The notes under the pieces: generated by a model
Seen by the model: the letters and a program-made list of their open reading frames with translations, nothing else
The model's database searches: none
What the model was told of the DNA's origin: nothing
NCBI RefSeq assembly: GCF_030445035.2
Contig: NC_080675.1
Coordinates: 67,038,544 to 67,102,543, forward strand
Origin: Dasypus novemcinctus
Lineage: Eukaryota > Chordata > Mammalia > Cingulata > Dasypodidae
Length of the DNA stretch: 64,000 bases
Direction of reading: 5' to 3'
Translations under genes and position numbers: made by a program
Shown here: piece by piece, positions 33,016-45,757 of the stretch
Layout: each line of letters opens with the position of its first letter
How positions within the stretch are numbered: position 1 is the stretch's first letter

Positions 33016-33949
33016 TGGAAACCCAGGTGCTGGTTCTCCTGAGAGCTGCAGAGACCCATAGGTTCTATGGTCATGACAGATGGCTCTGGAGTTCAATGCC
33101 ATGTCAGTTGGCCCTACTTTGGAGTTTGTGTTCCTCAGTGTGATGGAGCTGGACTCAGATATAACCTTTCTACACATGCCTCTTCTGTCACTTTTACCAG
33201 ACCTGTGGTTGGCATTTGGGTTGGTGTGTACTCAGGAGACCTGAATCTCTGAACTGTCCATGTGACGGTCAGGCCCTGGGCCTCAGCAGACTAGCAGCTC
33301 CTACCCTCTAGTTTGTTGGACTTACCCTGGCCAGCTGACAGGGAGGTGAAGACCGTCAACCACCACACCAGGGAGCCAAGAATGCCTACAGCTGCCAGCA
33401 GGAGAATTACATCCATCATCCATGTGGAATCTAAGCCCCTCTTGATGAGAGGGGGACTGAACATAACCATCCCAGGGTCCACAGGATGGAGGAATAGAGT
33501 ATGGATTAGAGTGGACTTACTGGTGTTCTGCAGGGGAACTATTGATTAGTAAAGGAAGAAATTATAGTAGTGATGTGAAGAGGGTGGCCACAGTGGCTGC
33601 TGATGGTAGGGAGATGGAAGAAGAGATATGGTGTGGGGGAATTTTCAGGAATTGGAGTTGTCCTGGGTGGTGCTGCAGGGACAGATGCTGGACGTTGTGT
33701 GTCCTTCCATGGCCCACTGTGTGGACTGGGGGAGAGTGTGGACTACAATGTGGACCACTGTCCATGTGGTGCAGCGGTGCTCCAGAATGTATTCGCCAGG
33801 TGCAGTGGATGTGCCATGATGATGGAAGAGGTTGTTGATATGGGAGGGGTGGGGTGGGTGGGGTGGGGGGTATATGGGAACCTCATATTTTTTGAATTTA
33901 ACATTTAAAAGAAAATAAAGACAGAAAAAAAGAAGAAAAAGATGCTGCA
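33016..33949 (+). mobile_element. L1 3' end inserted into L1 ORF2
   Basis: About 930 bases matching the end of the second 3'-UTR module (compare 54556-55480): GACCCATAGGTTCTATGGTCATG, TTGTTGGACTTACC, AACCACCACACCA, CATCCATGTGGAATCTAA and a G-rich run near 33843-33872, then an AATAAAGA-type tail. It interrupts ORF2 of the L1 at 31306-37727. Target-site duplication: TTAAAACTGCATGG (33002-33015) and TTAAAAACTGCGTGG (33950-33964). Several overlapping open frames here on both strands are not genes. Confidence 0.85.
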
Positions 33950-35700
33950 TTAAAAACTGCGTGGTATTGGCACAAGGATAAACATACTTACCAAGAGAAC
34001 AGAATTGAGACTCTGATGTAGACTCTAGCATATATGGCCAATGATATACAACAAAGCCTCCAAGCCCACTCAACTGGGACAGAATGGTAACTTTAACAAA
34101 TGGTACTTGGAGAAATGGGTATCCATATCCAAAAGAATAAGAGAGAGAGAATCAAAATCTCACGCCCTATAAAAAAATTAACTCAAGATGGATCAATGAT
34201 CTAAATATAAGAGCCAAGACCATAAAGCTCTTAGAAGATAATGGAGGGAAACTTCTACAAGATCTTACAGAAGAAAATGGTTTCATAAACTTTACATCCA
34301 AAGCATGAGCGACAAAAGAAAAAACAGATAAATGACACTTCCTCAGATTTAAAAAATAGAGAACTACAAATGTTGGACAGGATGTGGAGGAAAGGGAACA
34401 GTTATCCACTGCCAGTGGGAATGTAGAATGGGGCAGCTATTGTGGAGGACAGTTTGGCAGTTCCTCAGGAAGCAAACTATATCATTTCCATATGTCCAGC
34501 CATCCCACTTCTGGATATATACATAGGAGAATTGAAAACAAGGACATGAACAGATATTTGCACACCAATGTTCACAGCAGCATTACTCACTATTGCCAAA
34601 AGTTGGAAGCAGCCCAAGTATCCAACAACAGATGAATGGATAAAAAAATTGTGGACTATACATACAAAGGAATATTACTCAACTGTAAGAAGGAATACAG
34701 TATTAATACACAGGATGACATGGATAAATCTTGAAGACTTTATGCTGAGTGTTGAAAGCCAGTCACTGAAGGTCATACGTGACCTTACTGATATGACTTG
34801 AGCAAGCAGAACACACTCAAAGAGCCAGAGTCAGGAAGATAGGTTAACAGGAGACAGGGAGTAGAGAGTGGTGAGCCATTGCTTAGTGTAGGCAAAATCT
34901 ATGATAAGATAGAAAAGTATGGTTGGGCAGTTGATGGGGGTGATAGTGGTACAGTGATGTATTGGGTTCTATGGTGCAGGAAGGTGAGGGGATGTTGGGT
35001 GGAGGTGTTGGATTGGACTATCCATGGAACTAAGGAAGGGCTAGAGAAAGGAGCAGGTGAACTTTGGGAAACTGCAGGTCTGTGGTTAAATCTACAATGG
35101 TGGGAATGTTCTTTTGGCAAATATAGCAGGGGAGGATTACTGGTGTAAGGTGTCAGGGTTGTGAGCATATGTGGGATAGGGCGCAACTGGGGCTTGCCTC
35201 TATGGAATATGAAAGCGTTCCTCATGTCATAGTGTATTATCACAGTTGGTGGAGACCTACACAACAAACAAGAAAGCATTAAATTCCCATCCAGGGAAGT
35301 CCTGCTATGTTCTCAATCTCCCGAGATCCTTTAGTGATTCAAAAGCATGATGTGTGGTGAATGGGTATTCACATATTTGTGTGAGATGTGCCTCCCTCAA
35401 CCCTTGTTACAGCATGAGCACATTACCTGTCTGACCTGGGGGGAAAAATCGCTCAAGGAAATAAGTAGTGCCTAACAAGACAACACAACTCAAGACGTCA
35501 AGCCCTCAACATTATTGCATGTAACTATGAACCTTATTCTTCAAAGGCTGAAAATTAGTGATTACCATAGGTTGCAAGGGGAGTGAGGGGGAATAATGGA
35601 ATTGATGGAACACAGGGCATTTTTAAGGCATTGGAATTGTTCTGCATGATCTTGCTCTAACCAATACAGGCCATTTTAAATTTTGTTAAAAAAAACCATA

Positions 35701-35824
35701 GTGTAAGCCATTACCATGTTCAGCAGGAATCTTTCAATATTTATACATCAGTTGTAACAAATGTGTAAGCCATTACCATGTTCAGCAGGAATCTTTCAAT
35801 ATTTATACATCAGTTGTAACAAAT
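35701..35824. repeat. Perfect 62-bp tandem duplication
   Basis: Two identical 62-base units, 35701-35762 and 35763-35824, each beginning GTGTAAGCCATTACCATG, in the L1 3' UTR. The surrounding element is much diverged from its relatives, so the duplication is far younger than the insertion. Confidence 0.92.
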
Positions 35825-37734
35825 GTACCATCCACATGCAAAATAGGGGAGAGTGGGAGGGAGGGGAAGACATTGTTTATATGGGAATCCTCCATATTTT
35901 CTTTGTGATTTTTCTGTACCCTAAAGCTTATTTGAAGATAAAGTGAAAAAAATAAGACAAATGGAAGAAATTTTCACTGTACTATATACAAGATAACAGA
36001 CCTTACAGTGATGAAAGATACAATGGATAAAAAATTATATTTTTATATTTTTTATTTTTATGATTATTATTTTATTAATTTTATTTGGTTCGTTTTTTGG
36101 CTTTATCTTTGGGGAGGTTTTGGACTGCAGAAGGGTCACAAGTGTGGCAGGGGAGGATCACTGGTGCAGGCTGAACCTGACGGGGGATATGTGGAGAGGG
36201 GTTCACCTGGGGCATGCCTCTAAGGCATGAGATATATTCAAGTGTTTCTGGGGCATTGTCTCAGTGAGTGGAGACTCACACAATATCCAAAAGAATACTG
36301 AATTCCCATCCTTGGGAGTCCTGCTACATTCTCCAATAGAGCAGCAAGAATCCTCTTAGTACATAGGTAGTGCCTAGTGAAGGAGGACAGATATTACACC
36401 AGGTCCTTGATGATTGTATTTATGAACTTTTCCTTAGGAAATTGAAGCTTAGTCTAGTATTATATATTGCCTAAGAGTTACCTCCTGAAAACCTCTTTTT
36501 TGCTTAAATATGGCCTCTCTCTAAGCCAAACTCCACATATTGATTCACTACCTTTCCCCTGGCGTGGGATATGATACCTGGGAATGAGTCTTCCTGGCAC
36601 CAAGGGAATATTACCAAGAGCCAGCTAACAATGCATATGGAAAAAGACCTTAACCAAAAGGGGTAAATATTAAATATAAATGAGTTTCTATGGCTAAGAG
36701 ACTTCAAAGTGGGTCAGGAGGTCATTCCTGAGGTTACACTTATACACGTCTTACCAGGATCTCATTTACTGCCACAGTAAACAGTGCCTCAAACAGCAGG
36801 GCTCCTGAGGGCTCTAGAGACATCTAGCACTATAAGCAGGGTAGACAATATCAGAAATTCAGCACACTGTTGGTGGGACTTACTTTGGACTTTATGCTCC
36901 TTAATGTAAAAAAGTTAGATTCATTTATAATTTCCCTACACATGGCTCTTCTGCCCCTTTTATTTTGAACCTATAATTAGCATTATAGTTATTAAAAATA
37001 TGTCTCAGAGACTTAAATCTTTGGTCTGTTCATATGCCAAGTGAGCCTTGATTTCAGCAGTTTCAACACCTATTCTCCAGTTCATTGGACTCACCCAGGA
37101 ACACTAACAAAAGGATGATGATGGACAATGCCTATCCCAAAAATCAGAGAGTTTGTACAACTCAAGCAAACCAGTTCCATTCCTCTGCCCCATGGCATCT
37201 AAGCCTCCTCTCAATCAGAAACAGACTGGGCATCACCATCCCACAATCCTCAAGATTGGGGTATGAACAATGGATTAAAATAAACTCATTATTATTCTAT
37301 GATTAATCTATTATAGACAGTATTATTGTAGCAATGGAAGAAATTGTATCATTGATATAAAGGCAGTGGCCACCAGAGGTTCTGAGGGGAGTGAGAGGGA
37401 AGAATAGGTGTAACATGGGGTCAATTTGGGGACATTTGAATTGTCCTACATGACATTGCAATGATGGATACAAGTCATTTTACATTTTTTCAAAACCTAT
37501 AAAATTGTGCAGGGCAAACTATAAACTGTAGCTCATGTTTAGTTGCAATGCTTCAATGTGTTGATAAATTGCTGCAAATGTACCCCAGTAATGAAAGATG
37601 TTAATGTGGGAAAGTGTGTGGGGGGGAAGGGATACGGTATATGGGAATCCCCTATATTTCTTAAGTAACATTTATGTAATCTAAAGCTTCTTTAAAAATA
37701 AAAATAAATATTAAAAAATAAAAAATAAATAAAA

Positions 37735-38800
37735 ACGGGCAAAAGACTGGAACAGACTTACAGAGAATATATACCAAAGTCCAGAAAGCACATGAAAAGA
37801 AGCTCACATCATTAGGCATCTGGGAAATGTAAATCAAAACTACATTGAGATACAATTTCACACCCATTTGAGTGGCTGCTATTTAAAAAAAAAAACAATG
37901 GAAAATAACAAGTGTGTAGAGGATGCAGAGACATAGCAACACTCATTCATGGTCAGTGGAAATGTAAAATGGTGAAGCTGCTGTGGAAGACAGCTTGGTA
38001 GAGCATCAGAAAGCTAAGTATAGAATTACCATATGACATGTAAATCCTACTATTAGGTATATATCCAAAAGAATTGAAAGCAGAGTTTTGAACAGATATT
38101 TGCACACCAATGTTCATAGTGGCATTATTCACAATATCCAAAATATGGAAGCAACCTAAGTGTCCATCAACTGTGAAAAAGATAAATATAATATGGTATA
38201 TACACAGAATAGAATATTGTTCAGTCATCAAAAGGAATGAAGTTCTGATACATGCAACAACTAATGACTTAGATGAAACTTGAAGACATCAGGTTGGATG
38301 AGATAGGCCATACGCAAAAGAACAGATATTGTATTATCTCACCAATTTGATTATTCATAGAGTCAGTATCTAGACCATAGATTACCAGGAGAAGGAGTGG
38401 ATATAGGGAAAGGGAATTTAAGGCTTACAATGTACAGCGTTCCTATTTGGAATGATGGAAATGCTTTGGTAATGGATGGTGGTGATGGCAAAACAACTTT
38501 GCCATTAACACTGAAATATATATATCCGAATATTATTAAAAGGGGAAATGTTTGATTGCATATGTAGTAACAGAATAAATATTTTTTAAAAGTCCATGAA
38601 ACTATACTACACAAACAGGGAACCCTATGTTAAACCATAGACGACTTTAATTAATACTACAATTATAAAAATGTGCTATCATCAATTGTAACAAACATTC
38701 CACACCAATGCAAGGTGTAGGTGGTGAAATGGTATAGGGGAATCCATTATTTTAAGCATAATGTTTTGTAAATCCAAAACTTCTCTAATAATGAAAAAAG
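37735..38800 (+). mobile_element. Old L1 3' part (ORF2 end and 3' UTR)
   Basis: Starts in late ORF2 (GGGCAAAAGACTGGAACAGAC, then GAAATGTAAATCAAAACTACATTGAGATAC) and passes the C-terminal phrases GGTATATATCCAAAAGAATTG and TTTGCACACCAATGTTCATAG. It ends in a 3' UTR with ATGGTGGTGATGGCAAAACAA and AATGCAAGGTGTAGGTGGTG, then AATAATGAAAAAAG. Diverged, no usable frame. It is a separate, older copy than the L1 ending at 37727. Confidence 0.75.
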
Positions 38801-39635
38801 AATAATGAAAGTATATTTGGCACAATTAGAATAAATCTCTCTCTTCCTTTGGTAATATGAAAAATAAACCTTTGCAGCTACATTTCAGGTATCATTGGAA
38901 CATTCTAACAGCTTTCCTTTCTATTGCTCATAAGAAGATGAGTTAATGCCAGGGAGATTAGTCAGATTCTGTTCAAACTGCCAGAAAGTCATATTTGTAC
39001 AGCTTCTTTAATCTCTCAACTTTAATCTAAAGAACATGAGAATGTTCTATATTTAAGATTGAGTTTTTAAATATTAAATATATTTCTTTAAGAAAAGTTA
39101 GCATTACCTCTAATCTGAAAAATATATATAAGGGTACAAGTCAGCCAAATATAACACTAGGACTACCTGATAAACTATAGTAAATGTACTTAAGTAGTTC
39201 ATTTATTACCTTATGAACTCATAATTGATTTAGACCAGATGAACTGAAATAACAATCAATTTCTAATAAAGAAACTTCTGCCATAAAACATAGTTTTATT
39301 TAAGTGTGGCAAAGACTTGTTAAGATCAAATAAAGCAAATGCTTTATTTTATAGATAAGGGTCTGGGTGAGAAGTAGAGAAGTGAAGAGTTACCTGAACA
39401 TATAACTAGTTAATTTCAGCATCAGAAGAGTAAAATGTTTGGCTATATAATTTTGAGGGATTTTATTTTAGTGTATGGAAAATAGCCAATGTGAAGGAAA
39501 TTATGGAGGCATTTTTAAAAAAATAATTACATTTAACAATTTGTGTGATAGTATTAACAATTGAGCTTTAGGATTTATAACATTTAACTTAAGCTATTTA
39601 AGACAGCCATGTGACACAATTAGAAATGTATAATT
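38801..39635. other. No recognised feature
   Basis: AT-rich DNA without repeat or coding assignment. Confidence 0.4.
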
Positions 39636-39639
39636 TCTA

Positions 39640-39770
39640 GACCTTCAGTGTCTAGGACAGAAATGTGTCCTACAAAAAGACATGTTCAAGTCCCAACACC
39701 TGGTACCTGTGAATATGACCTTATTTGAAAATAGAGTCTTTGAAGATGTAATTCCTCAGATAGGAAGAAC
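39640..39770 (+). mobile_element. Old LTR-type repeat fragment
   Basis: GTCCTACAAAAAGACATGTTCAAGTCC, AACACCTGGTACCTGTGAATATGACCTTATTTGAAAATAGAGTC and TTTGAAGATGTAATT follow the order of a common mammalian LTR-type repeat. Probably the same broad group as 26100-26345 (a different part). Family not pinned down. Confidence 0.55.
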
Positions 39771-39774
39771 AATG

Positions 39775-40275
39775 ACTGTGGCAGACAGATCTAAGATGAC
39801 TTCCCAAATCCTCACCTTCTAGTGTTCATACCATTGTAAAATATTTTCCCCTTGGGAGTATGTGGGACCTGGGACTTGATTCTAATGAATATAATATGAC
39901 AAAGGTGATGGGGTGTCTCTTTCATTATTATCTTACCCAAGACTGTAACTTCAATCTTGCTAGCCATCTCTCTTCATTGCTCCATTGGTCAAGCACATAC
40001 CTGTGTTTGCGTTGTCCTATGGAGAGGTACAATTGCAAGGAACTGAAGACAACCTTTAGCCAGCAGTCATCAAGAAACTGAGATCCTTGGTCCAACAACC
40101 CGCAAGAAATCAAATTCTGTCAACAGCTACAGGAGGCTGGAAGCATATCCTTCACTAGTTTACCCTTAACATGAGAACACAGCTGACACCTAGACTACAG
40201 CTTTGTACAGGACTCAGCTGAGCCCTGCTCAGACTCCTAACCTACAGAAACTGTGAGATTATAAATGTTTTTTAA
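39775..40275 (+). mobile_element. MLT1-like LTR (MaLR)
   Basis: Begins TGTGGCAGACAGATCTAAGATG, then CCTTCTAGTGTTCATACCATTG, CCTTGGGAGTATGTGGGACCTG, ATGACAAAGGTGATGGGGTG, CCTATGGAGAGGTACAATTGCAAGGAACTGA, and ends CCTACAGAAACTGTGAGATTATAAATG. This order is that of MLT1-group LTRs. It is the homologue of the element at 9435-9872 and is better preserved at the 5' end. The last bases are cut off by the old L1 tail at 40280. Confidence 0.75.
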
Positions 40276-40279
40276 TAAA

Positions 40280-42015
40280 CTTTTTTTAACAGCTTTTGAT
40301 TAACAGAATTAATGTAAAGCATAATAAAGATTTGCTGCATAGTCCGCTCCTCACTTCTCCTGTTATTAAAATTTCATATTACATACACATTTGTCACAAT
40401 TAACAAATCAATGTTGGCATGTTATTATTAACTAAAGTCTATCTTTATTCAGATTTACTGTTTTTCTATAATTTTCTTTTTCTATTCCACAGTTCCATCC
40501 AGGACAACACATTACATTTAGTAGCTATGTCTCCTAGGTTCCTATTGGTTATGATGGTTTCTCAGACATTTCTTGTTTTTGATGAACCTTAGATCTTGAC
40601 AGTTTTGAAAATTGCTGGTCAGGTATTTTGTGGAATATCCCTCAGTTGTAACTTGTCTCATGTTATTATACTGGAGAAATGTTGTTGTGTTTTGGGTTTT
40701 TTTTTTGGGGGGGGGTGGGAGTGGGGAAGGAAAGCCATATTCATCACATGATAGCAAGGGTACATACAATCGAGATGACATTACTCTTGATGTTAAGCTT
40801 GATCACCTGGCTGAGTTAGTGTTTGTCAGGTTTTTCCAATGTAGAACTACTTTTCTCTTTCCTTTTTCCATACTGTATTCTTTGGAAGAAAGTCCCTATG
40901 TACATTCCACCCTAGGAAGCAGGGATTATGTTCCATTTCCTTGAGGGTAGATATCTATAGAAAATACTTGGAATTCTTCTGCATGGGAAATTTGTTGTCT
41001 ACCATTTATTTATTTACTCCATTCCTTATATAAATCAGTATGAACTAATAGATATTTTATTTTATGTTTCTAATTATAATCCAGTGCTACTTTACTTATT
41101 TTATAACTCAAATTGTTTCATCTTTGGCCATTGGAAGCTCTTTAGGTTGGATCTTCTGTCCGTTTTGACATAGCTCCATCATTGTGCATTGTATCTGTGT
41201 ATGCACATGCGTGTACTTAGTCCTTCCTTACTTCCTGCTACTGTAAGAAATCCCTTGCTCATCTTATCTATTTCTTGCCCAAGTCCTAGAATCAGCTATT
41301 TCTCCAAGGAACCCTGCTTCCTTTGTTGGAAAATGTCAGAAACTAAGATCTGGGTGCTGGGTGTGCTTATTGTTATAGGGGTGTCATGGTTTTTAGATCC
41401 TACCAGGTGACAGAGCAACAAAATATGTGTGGATAATAACCAGTGTATATATATACATATATAAAAATATTTCTATAGGTATCTATCTGTATCTATACTA
41501 AGTTAAACATGAGTTCACACTGATATCTCCAATTCTAATCTAGTACCACATGGATCTTTCTAGCCTTCTCCCCTTCCACATCTGTAATCTCCCATTCCAG
41601 CAGTGAGAAAGCTGGCTCCATCATTCACTATCTATTTACTTAGTTGTTTAATTACAGTATACATGTATAAATATAAAAGATTTGTTAATCCATTGTCTCT
41701 TGGAAACTTTATCAACTAGAAGACAATACTTACATATATTTCCTTTTGCCTTGAGTTTTACTTGATAACATTCAATTCCAAAGATACTTAGGTCAGTATC
41801 CTTTCCCCTCACCCATCCACTTCAGTGCATTTGTTTCATATATTTGCAATATATTTAGATTTTTTGCCGCATTCTGCATACCAATCGGGGATTCCCCAAC
41901 ACCTAAATTTTTTTTCAAAATTTGCATATATAAATGTTTATACTTTGCACTGTAAAGTTCATTACATTATCATACAGAACTGTATCATTGCCCTAAAAAA
42001 TCCCCTTTGAAGGCA
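40280..42015 (-). mobile_element. Old L1-group 3' UTR, reversed
   Basis: A T-rich start at 40270-40290 followed by a long region in the wording of an old mammalian L1 3' UTR read backwards. Blocks are GTTTCTCAGACATTTCTTG, GACAGTTTTGAAAATTGCTGGTCAGG, TGATCACCTGGCTGAGTTAGTGTTTGTCAGG, GGAATTCTTCTGCATGGGAAATTTG, AGAATCAGCTATTTCTCCAAGGAACCC and AAGATCTGGGTGCTGGGTGTGC. The part from about 41530 is weaker. A further L1-tail phrase, TACAGAACTGTATCATTGCCCTAAAAAATCCCC, sits at about 41974-42006. An A-to-T-rich patch at 41430-41470 is a small TA microsatellite. The subfamily name is not certain. Confidence 0.6.
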
Positions 42016-42129
42016 TGATACACACAGCTTTTTCAGACTAGTTTCTTTCAGTTATTAGTAGGCATTGTAAGATTATTTATGGTTTTTGAGGTTAATAAGT
42101 CCTTTTAATTTGCTGATGAATCATATTTT

Positions 42130-44657
42130 ATTATATGTACATACCACAGTTGCATTATGGGTGCATCTAAAGCAGTGTTTAGGGAAGGTATATATCTTTA
42201 AATACCTATTTAGAAAAAGAAGTTCTAAAATCAATAATCTAATTTTCTGACTTAAGAAACTGAAATAAGAACAAAATAATCCCAGAATAAATAGTGGAAA
42301 GGAAATAATAAAGATTACAGAAGAAAGCAATGTCAGAGAAAACACAGAAACAATAGAGAATATCAATAAAACTAAAAATTATTTCCTTAAAAAGATCAAT
42401 AAAGTTGACAAACTTTTAGCTTGGACTGACCAAATGAAAATTAGAGAAAATGTTTACTGTCAAAATTAGGAGTAAAGAGGGTTATCACTAAAGATCCTAC
42501 AGAAATTTAAAGAACTTTTTGCAAACAACAAAAACTATTTGTAAAAACAACTCTTTGCAAACAAGTTAGACATCATAGATAAAAAGGAAAAATTCCTGGA
42601 GAGACAAAACTCACAGAAACTAATATAAGAGGAATAAGAAATGTGAATATAGCTACAACAAATAAAGAAATTAAGTTAGAAATTATAAATCTCTCACAAA
42701 GAAAAGCTCAGACCCAGATGGTTTCACTGCTGAATTCTATCAAATATTTAAAGGAGAAATCATACCAATTCTTCACAAAATCTTCCAGAAACCAGAGGAG
42801 AAAGAACACTTCCCAAATCATTCTATGAGGATAATATTACCTTTTTTTTTAAGATTTATTTATTTATTTATTTCTCTTCCCTTCTTCCACCCCCACCCCG
42901 GTTGTCTGTTCTCTGTGTCTATTTGCTGTGTCTTCTTTGTCTGCTTCTGTTGTCAGCGGCATGGGAATCTGTGTTTCTTTTGGTTGCATCATCTTGTTGT
43001 GTCATTTCTCTGTGTGTGTGGCACCATTCCTGGGCAGGCTGAACTTTCTTTCATGCTGGGCGGCTCTCCTATGGGGCGCATTCCTTGCGCATGGGGCTCC
43101 CCTACGCGGGGGACACCCCTGCGTGGCAAGGCACTCCTTGCGTGCATCAGCACTGTGCATGGGCCACCTCCACACGGGTCAAGGAGACCCGAGGTTTGAA
43201 CCGCGGATCTCCCATGTGGTAGATGGACGCCCTAACCACTGGGCCAAGTCTACTTCCCAATACTACCTTGATATCAATGCCAGTCAAATACATCACAAGA
43301 AAACTACAGACAAATATTCTTCATTAACATATATACAAAAATTATTTACAATATATTAGCAAATAAAACCCAGCAATGCATAAAACTTTTTATACACCAT
43401 AACCAATTGGGAAGTACTCTCCAAAATGCAAGATTGGTTTAACATCTGAAAATCACTTGACATAATACACTGTATTTATAAAATAAAGCACAAAAAACTA
43501 CATGATCAAATCAAAAGTTACCAAAAAAGCATTTGGCAAAATCGTATGAACATTCCTGACATAACCTCTCAAAAAACAAGATATAAAGGGAAACGTTCTC
43601 ATCCTAATAAAATTCTTCTATTTTAAAAATCCTGCTAATACATTGTATTTGTGAAAGATTTATTTTTTTCTCATAAGGACATCTGTTTTCACCATTGCTA
43701 TTCAACATTTTACTGAACATTCTAGTTAGTACAATACAACAACAAAATTGGAAAGGAAGAAAACTGTCTTTAGTCACAAGAAGACATAGTCATCTATGTA
43801 GAAAAGTCAAGGAATCCACAAAACACTATTAGAATTAATAAAATAATTTAGGAGGGTACAAGGACAATATAACAAAGGTCATTGCATCTCCATATACTAA
43901 CAACCAAATCAGAAGTAGAAATTAATAAATCAATTCTATTCACAATAACATTGAAAAATATACTGAAAAATAAATTTAACAAAGAAGTGCAAAGTTTGAA
44001 CACTAAAAACTATGAAGTATGACTATGAGAAATTAAGCAACTACATAATAAATAAGACCTTTTATTTCACAGAATGGAAGACAATATATTCTCTTAAAAT
44101 TGATTTATAAAATAAATGAAATCCTTATCAAAGTAGCAGGCTAATTTACAGAAATTGACAAGCTAACACTAAAATTTATGTAGAAATGAATTGTACATAG
44201 AATAGCCAGAACCATTTAGAAAAATAATAATGTTGGAGGACTTATATTACCCAATTTAAAAATGTATATAAAACCACAGTAAAGCAAGAAAATGCAGTAT
44301 TGGCACAGAACAGGTATATAGATTAACAAAGCAGAATTGATTTAGAAATGAAGTCCAGAAGTCTAGGTATTTATGGTCAAATGATTTTTAACAAAGATGG
44401 CAAGGGCATTTGATGGGGAAATGATTGTCCTTTCAACAAATGGTACTGAAACAATTGGATACACACTTGCAAAAGAATGGAATTTAGACACTTTGGTCTC
44501 ACTCAATATATGAAAGTTAACTCAAATGAGTCACTGACCTAAATTTAAGAGCAAAATCAAAATCCCTCTGGAAGAAAATAATACAGGAGAATAGTTTTGT
44601 GACCTATGGTTGAGTAAAGTACAATTCATAAAAAGACAATTCATAAAAGAAAAATTG
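42130..44657 (+). mobile_element. Old L1 ORF2 (outer shell of the nest), left part
   Basis: Diverged L1 in plus orientation: linker (AAAAAGATCAATAAAGTTGACAAAC near 42390), RT start (CTCAGACCCAGATGGTTTCACTGCTGAATTC near 42706), RT middle (CATTGCTATTCAACATTTTACTGAACATTCTAG near 43695-43725, where a Gly-Cys-Pro-like motif is eroded) and C-terminal part (near 44230-44460). It has no long open frame. It is interrupted by a SINE (42843-43258) and, from 44658, by the second L1. It resumes at 55745 with the next ORF2 segment. Confidence 0.75.
42843..43258 (-). mobile_element. tRNA-derived SINE, DAS-type, reversed
   Basis: A T-run plus AAGATTTATTTATTTATTTA at the left is the reversed A-rich tail; the right end, ending CTGGGCCAAGTCTACTTCCC, is the reversed tRNA-like head. 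The body is GC-rich and nearly full length. Target-site duplication: AATATTACCT (42833-42842) and AATACTACCT (43259-43268), one mismatch. Overlapping plus-strand open frames of 124 and 143 codons fall in this SINE and are not genes. Confidence 0.92.
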
Positions 44658-45743
44658 CCTTATATTATGACCAACTGATTTTCAACAAAGGTGTCAAGTA
44701 CATTAATGGAAAAAGAATAGTTCTTTCAACAAAGGGTTCTGGGAAAACTTGCTGTCCACATGTAAAAAAGAGAAGATGAACTTCTACCTGATACCATATT
44801 CAAAACTTAAATCAAAATAGACCCAGGACCTAAATATAAGTACTAGTACAATAAAACTCTTAGAAGGAAATATATGGGGAACTCTTCATGACCAGGACTT
44901 GGCAATTATTTCTTAGCTATAACAAAAGCACAAACAACAAAAGAAAAAACAAAGATAAAATTGAACTTCATCAAAATTAAAAACTTCTATGCAAAGGACA
45001 TAATTAAGAAAATGAAAGAACAATCTAGAGAATGGGAAAAAGTAGTTGCTAATCATATATCTAATAAGGGCTTAATATCCAGAATATATAAAAAATGCCT
45101 ACAATTCAACAACAAAAAGACAAACAACCCAATTAAGAAATGAGCAAAAGACCTGCATAGATATTTCTCCAAAGAAGATAAATGAAAGTCCAAAAACATG
45201 AAAAGATGCTCAACATCATTACCCATTAGGGAAATGCAAATTAAAATGACAATGAGATACCACTGCATACCCTCTAGAATAGTTATTTAAAAAAAAAAAA
45301 GGAAAATAAGTGTTGGTAAGGATGTAGAGAAATTACAAGCATTGTCTACTGTTACCAGAAATGTAAAATGGTACAACCACTATGGGAAACAGTTTGGCAG
45401 TTCCTCATAAAGGTATACATAGAGTTTCTAGGAATGTACACAAAAGACATAAAAGCAGGACTCAAACAGATAAATATAGCCAATCTTTAAAACAGCATTG
45501 TTCATAATAGTCAAATAGTAAAAACAACATAACTGTCCATCAACAGATGAATGGATAAATAATGTGTATATACTTCGATGGTATATAGTTGTAAAAGGCA
45601 ATGAAATTCTGATACACAGCACAACATAGATGAACCTTGAAAATATTTTGTTGAGTGAAATAAGTCAGACACAAAAAGACATATTGTATGATTCTATTTA
45701 AAATGATATATGAAATACCTGGAAGAAGCAAATTCACAGATTC
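44658..45743 (+). mobile_element. Second L1 of the nest, left part (late ORF2 and start of 3' UTR)
   Basis: At about 44658 the sequence jumps back to an earlier ORF2 position (TTATATTATGACCAACTGATTTTCAACAAAGG) and then runs through the ORF2 C-terminal half: GAACTCTTCATGACCAGGACTTGG, then AAAATTGAACTTCATCAAAATTAAAAACTTCTATGC and CCATCAACAGATGAATGGATAAA. A 60-codon frame at 44961-45143 keeps part of it. The sequence is cut at 45743 by the full-length L1 and resumes at 55498 with GTAATTGGGGCTGGCAGG. Left flank ATAAAAGAAAAATTG (44645-44659) and right flank TATAAGAAATATTGG (near 55758) may be an eroded target-site duplication. Confidence 0.75.
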
Positions 45744-45757
45744 AAAAAGTAGATTAG

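Larger units (their letters stand above)
31306..37727 (+). mobile_element. L1, 5'-truncated in ORF2, with long two-module 3' UTR
   Basis: Begins in ORF2 at the AATACTGAGAGGGAAATTTATAG position and runs through reverse transcriptase (31306-33000), is split by another L1 tail (33016-33949), and continues with the ORF2 C-terminal part (about 33965-34800) and a 3' UTR of about 2.9 kb. Module 1 of the UTR ends near 35945 and module 2 near 37727, each with the standard L1 3'-end phrase (GTAACAAATGTACC, GGGAATCC.CCATATTTTCT, CTAAAGCTT). ORF2 has many stops. A reading frame of 109 codons at 32227-32556 keeps the [14 protein letters not shown] and SLFADDL motifs of reverse transcriptase. Exact ends uncertain by about 20 bases. 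Confidence 0.8.

Noticed and set aside
33542..33908. Small genes in 33542-33908 and 55083-55417
   Set aside because: They are overlapping frames in L1 3'-UTR sequence, repeated in the copies at 17041-17352 and 19388-19750.
41430..41470. Functional TA-rich element
   Set aside because: A short TA microsatellite inside old L1 3'-UTR sequence; nothing else supports a function.
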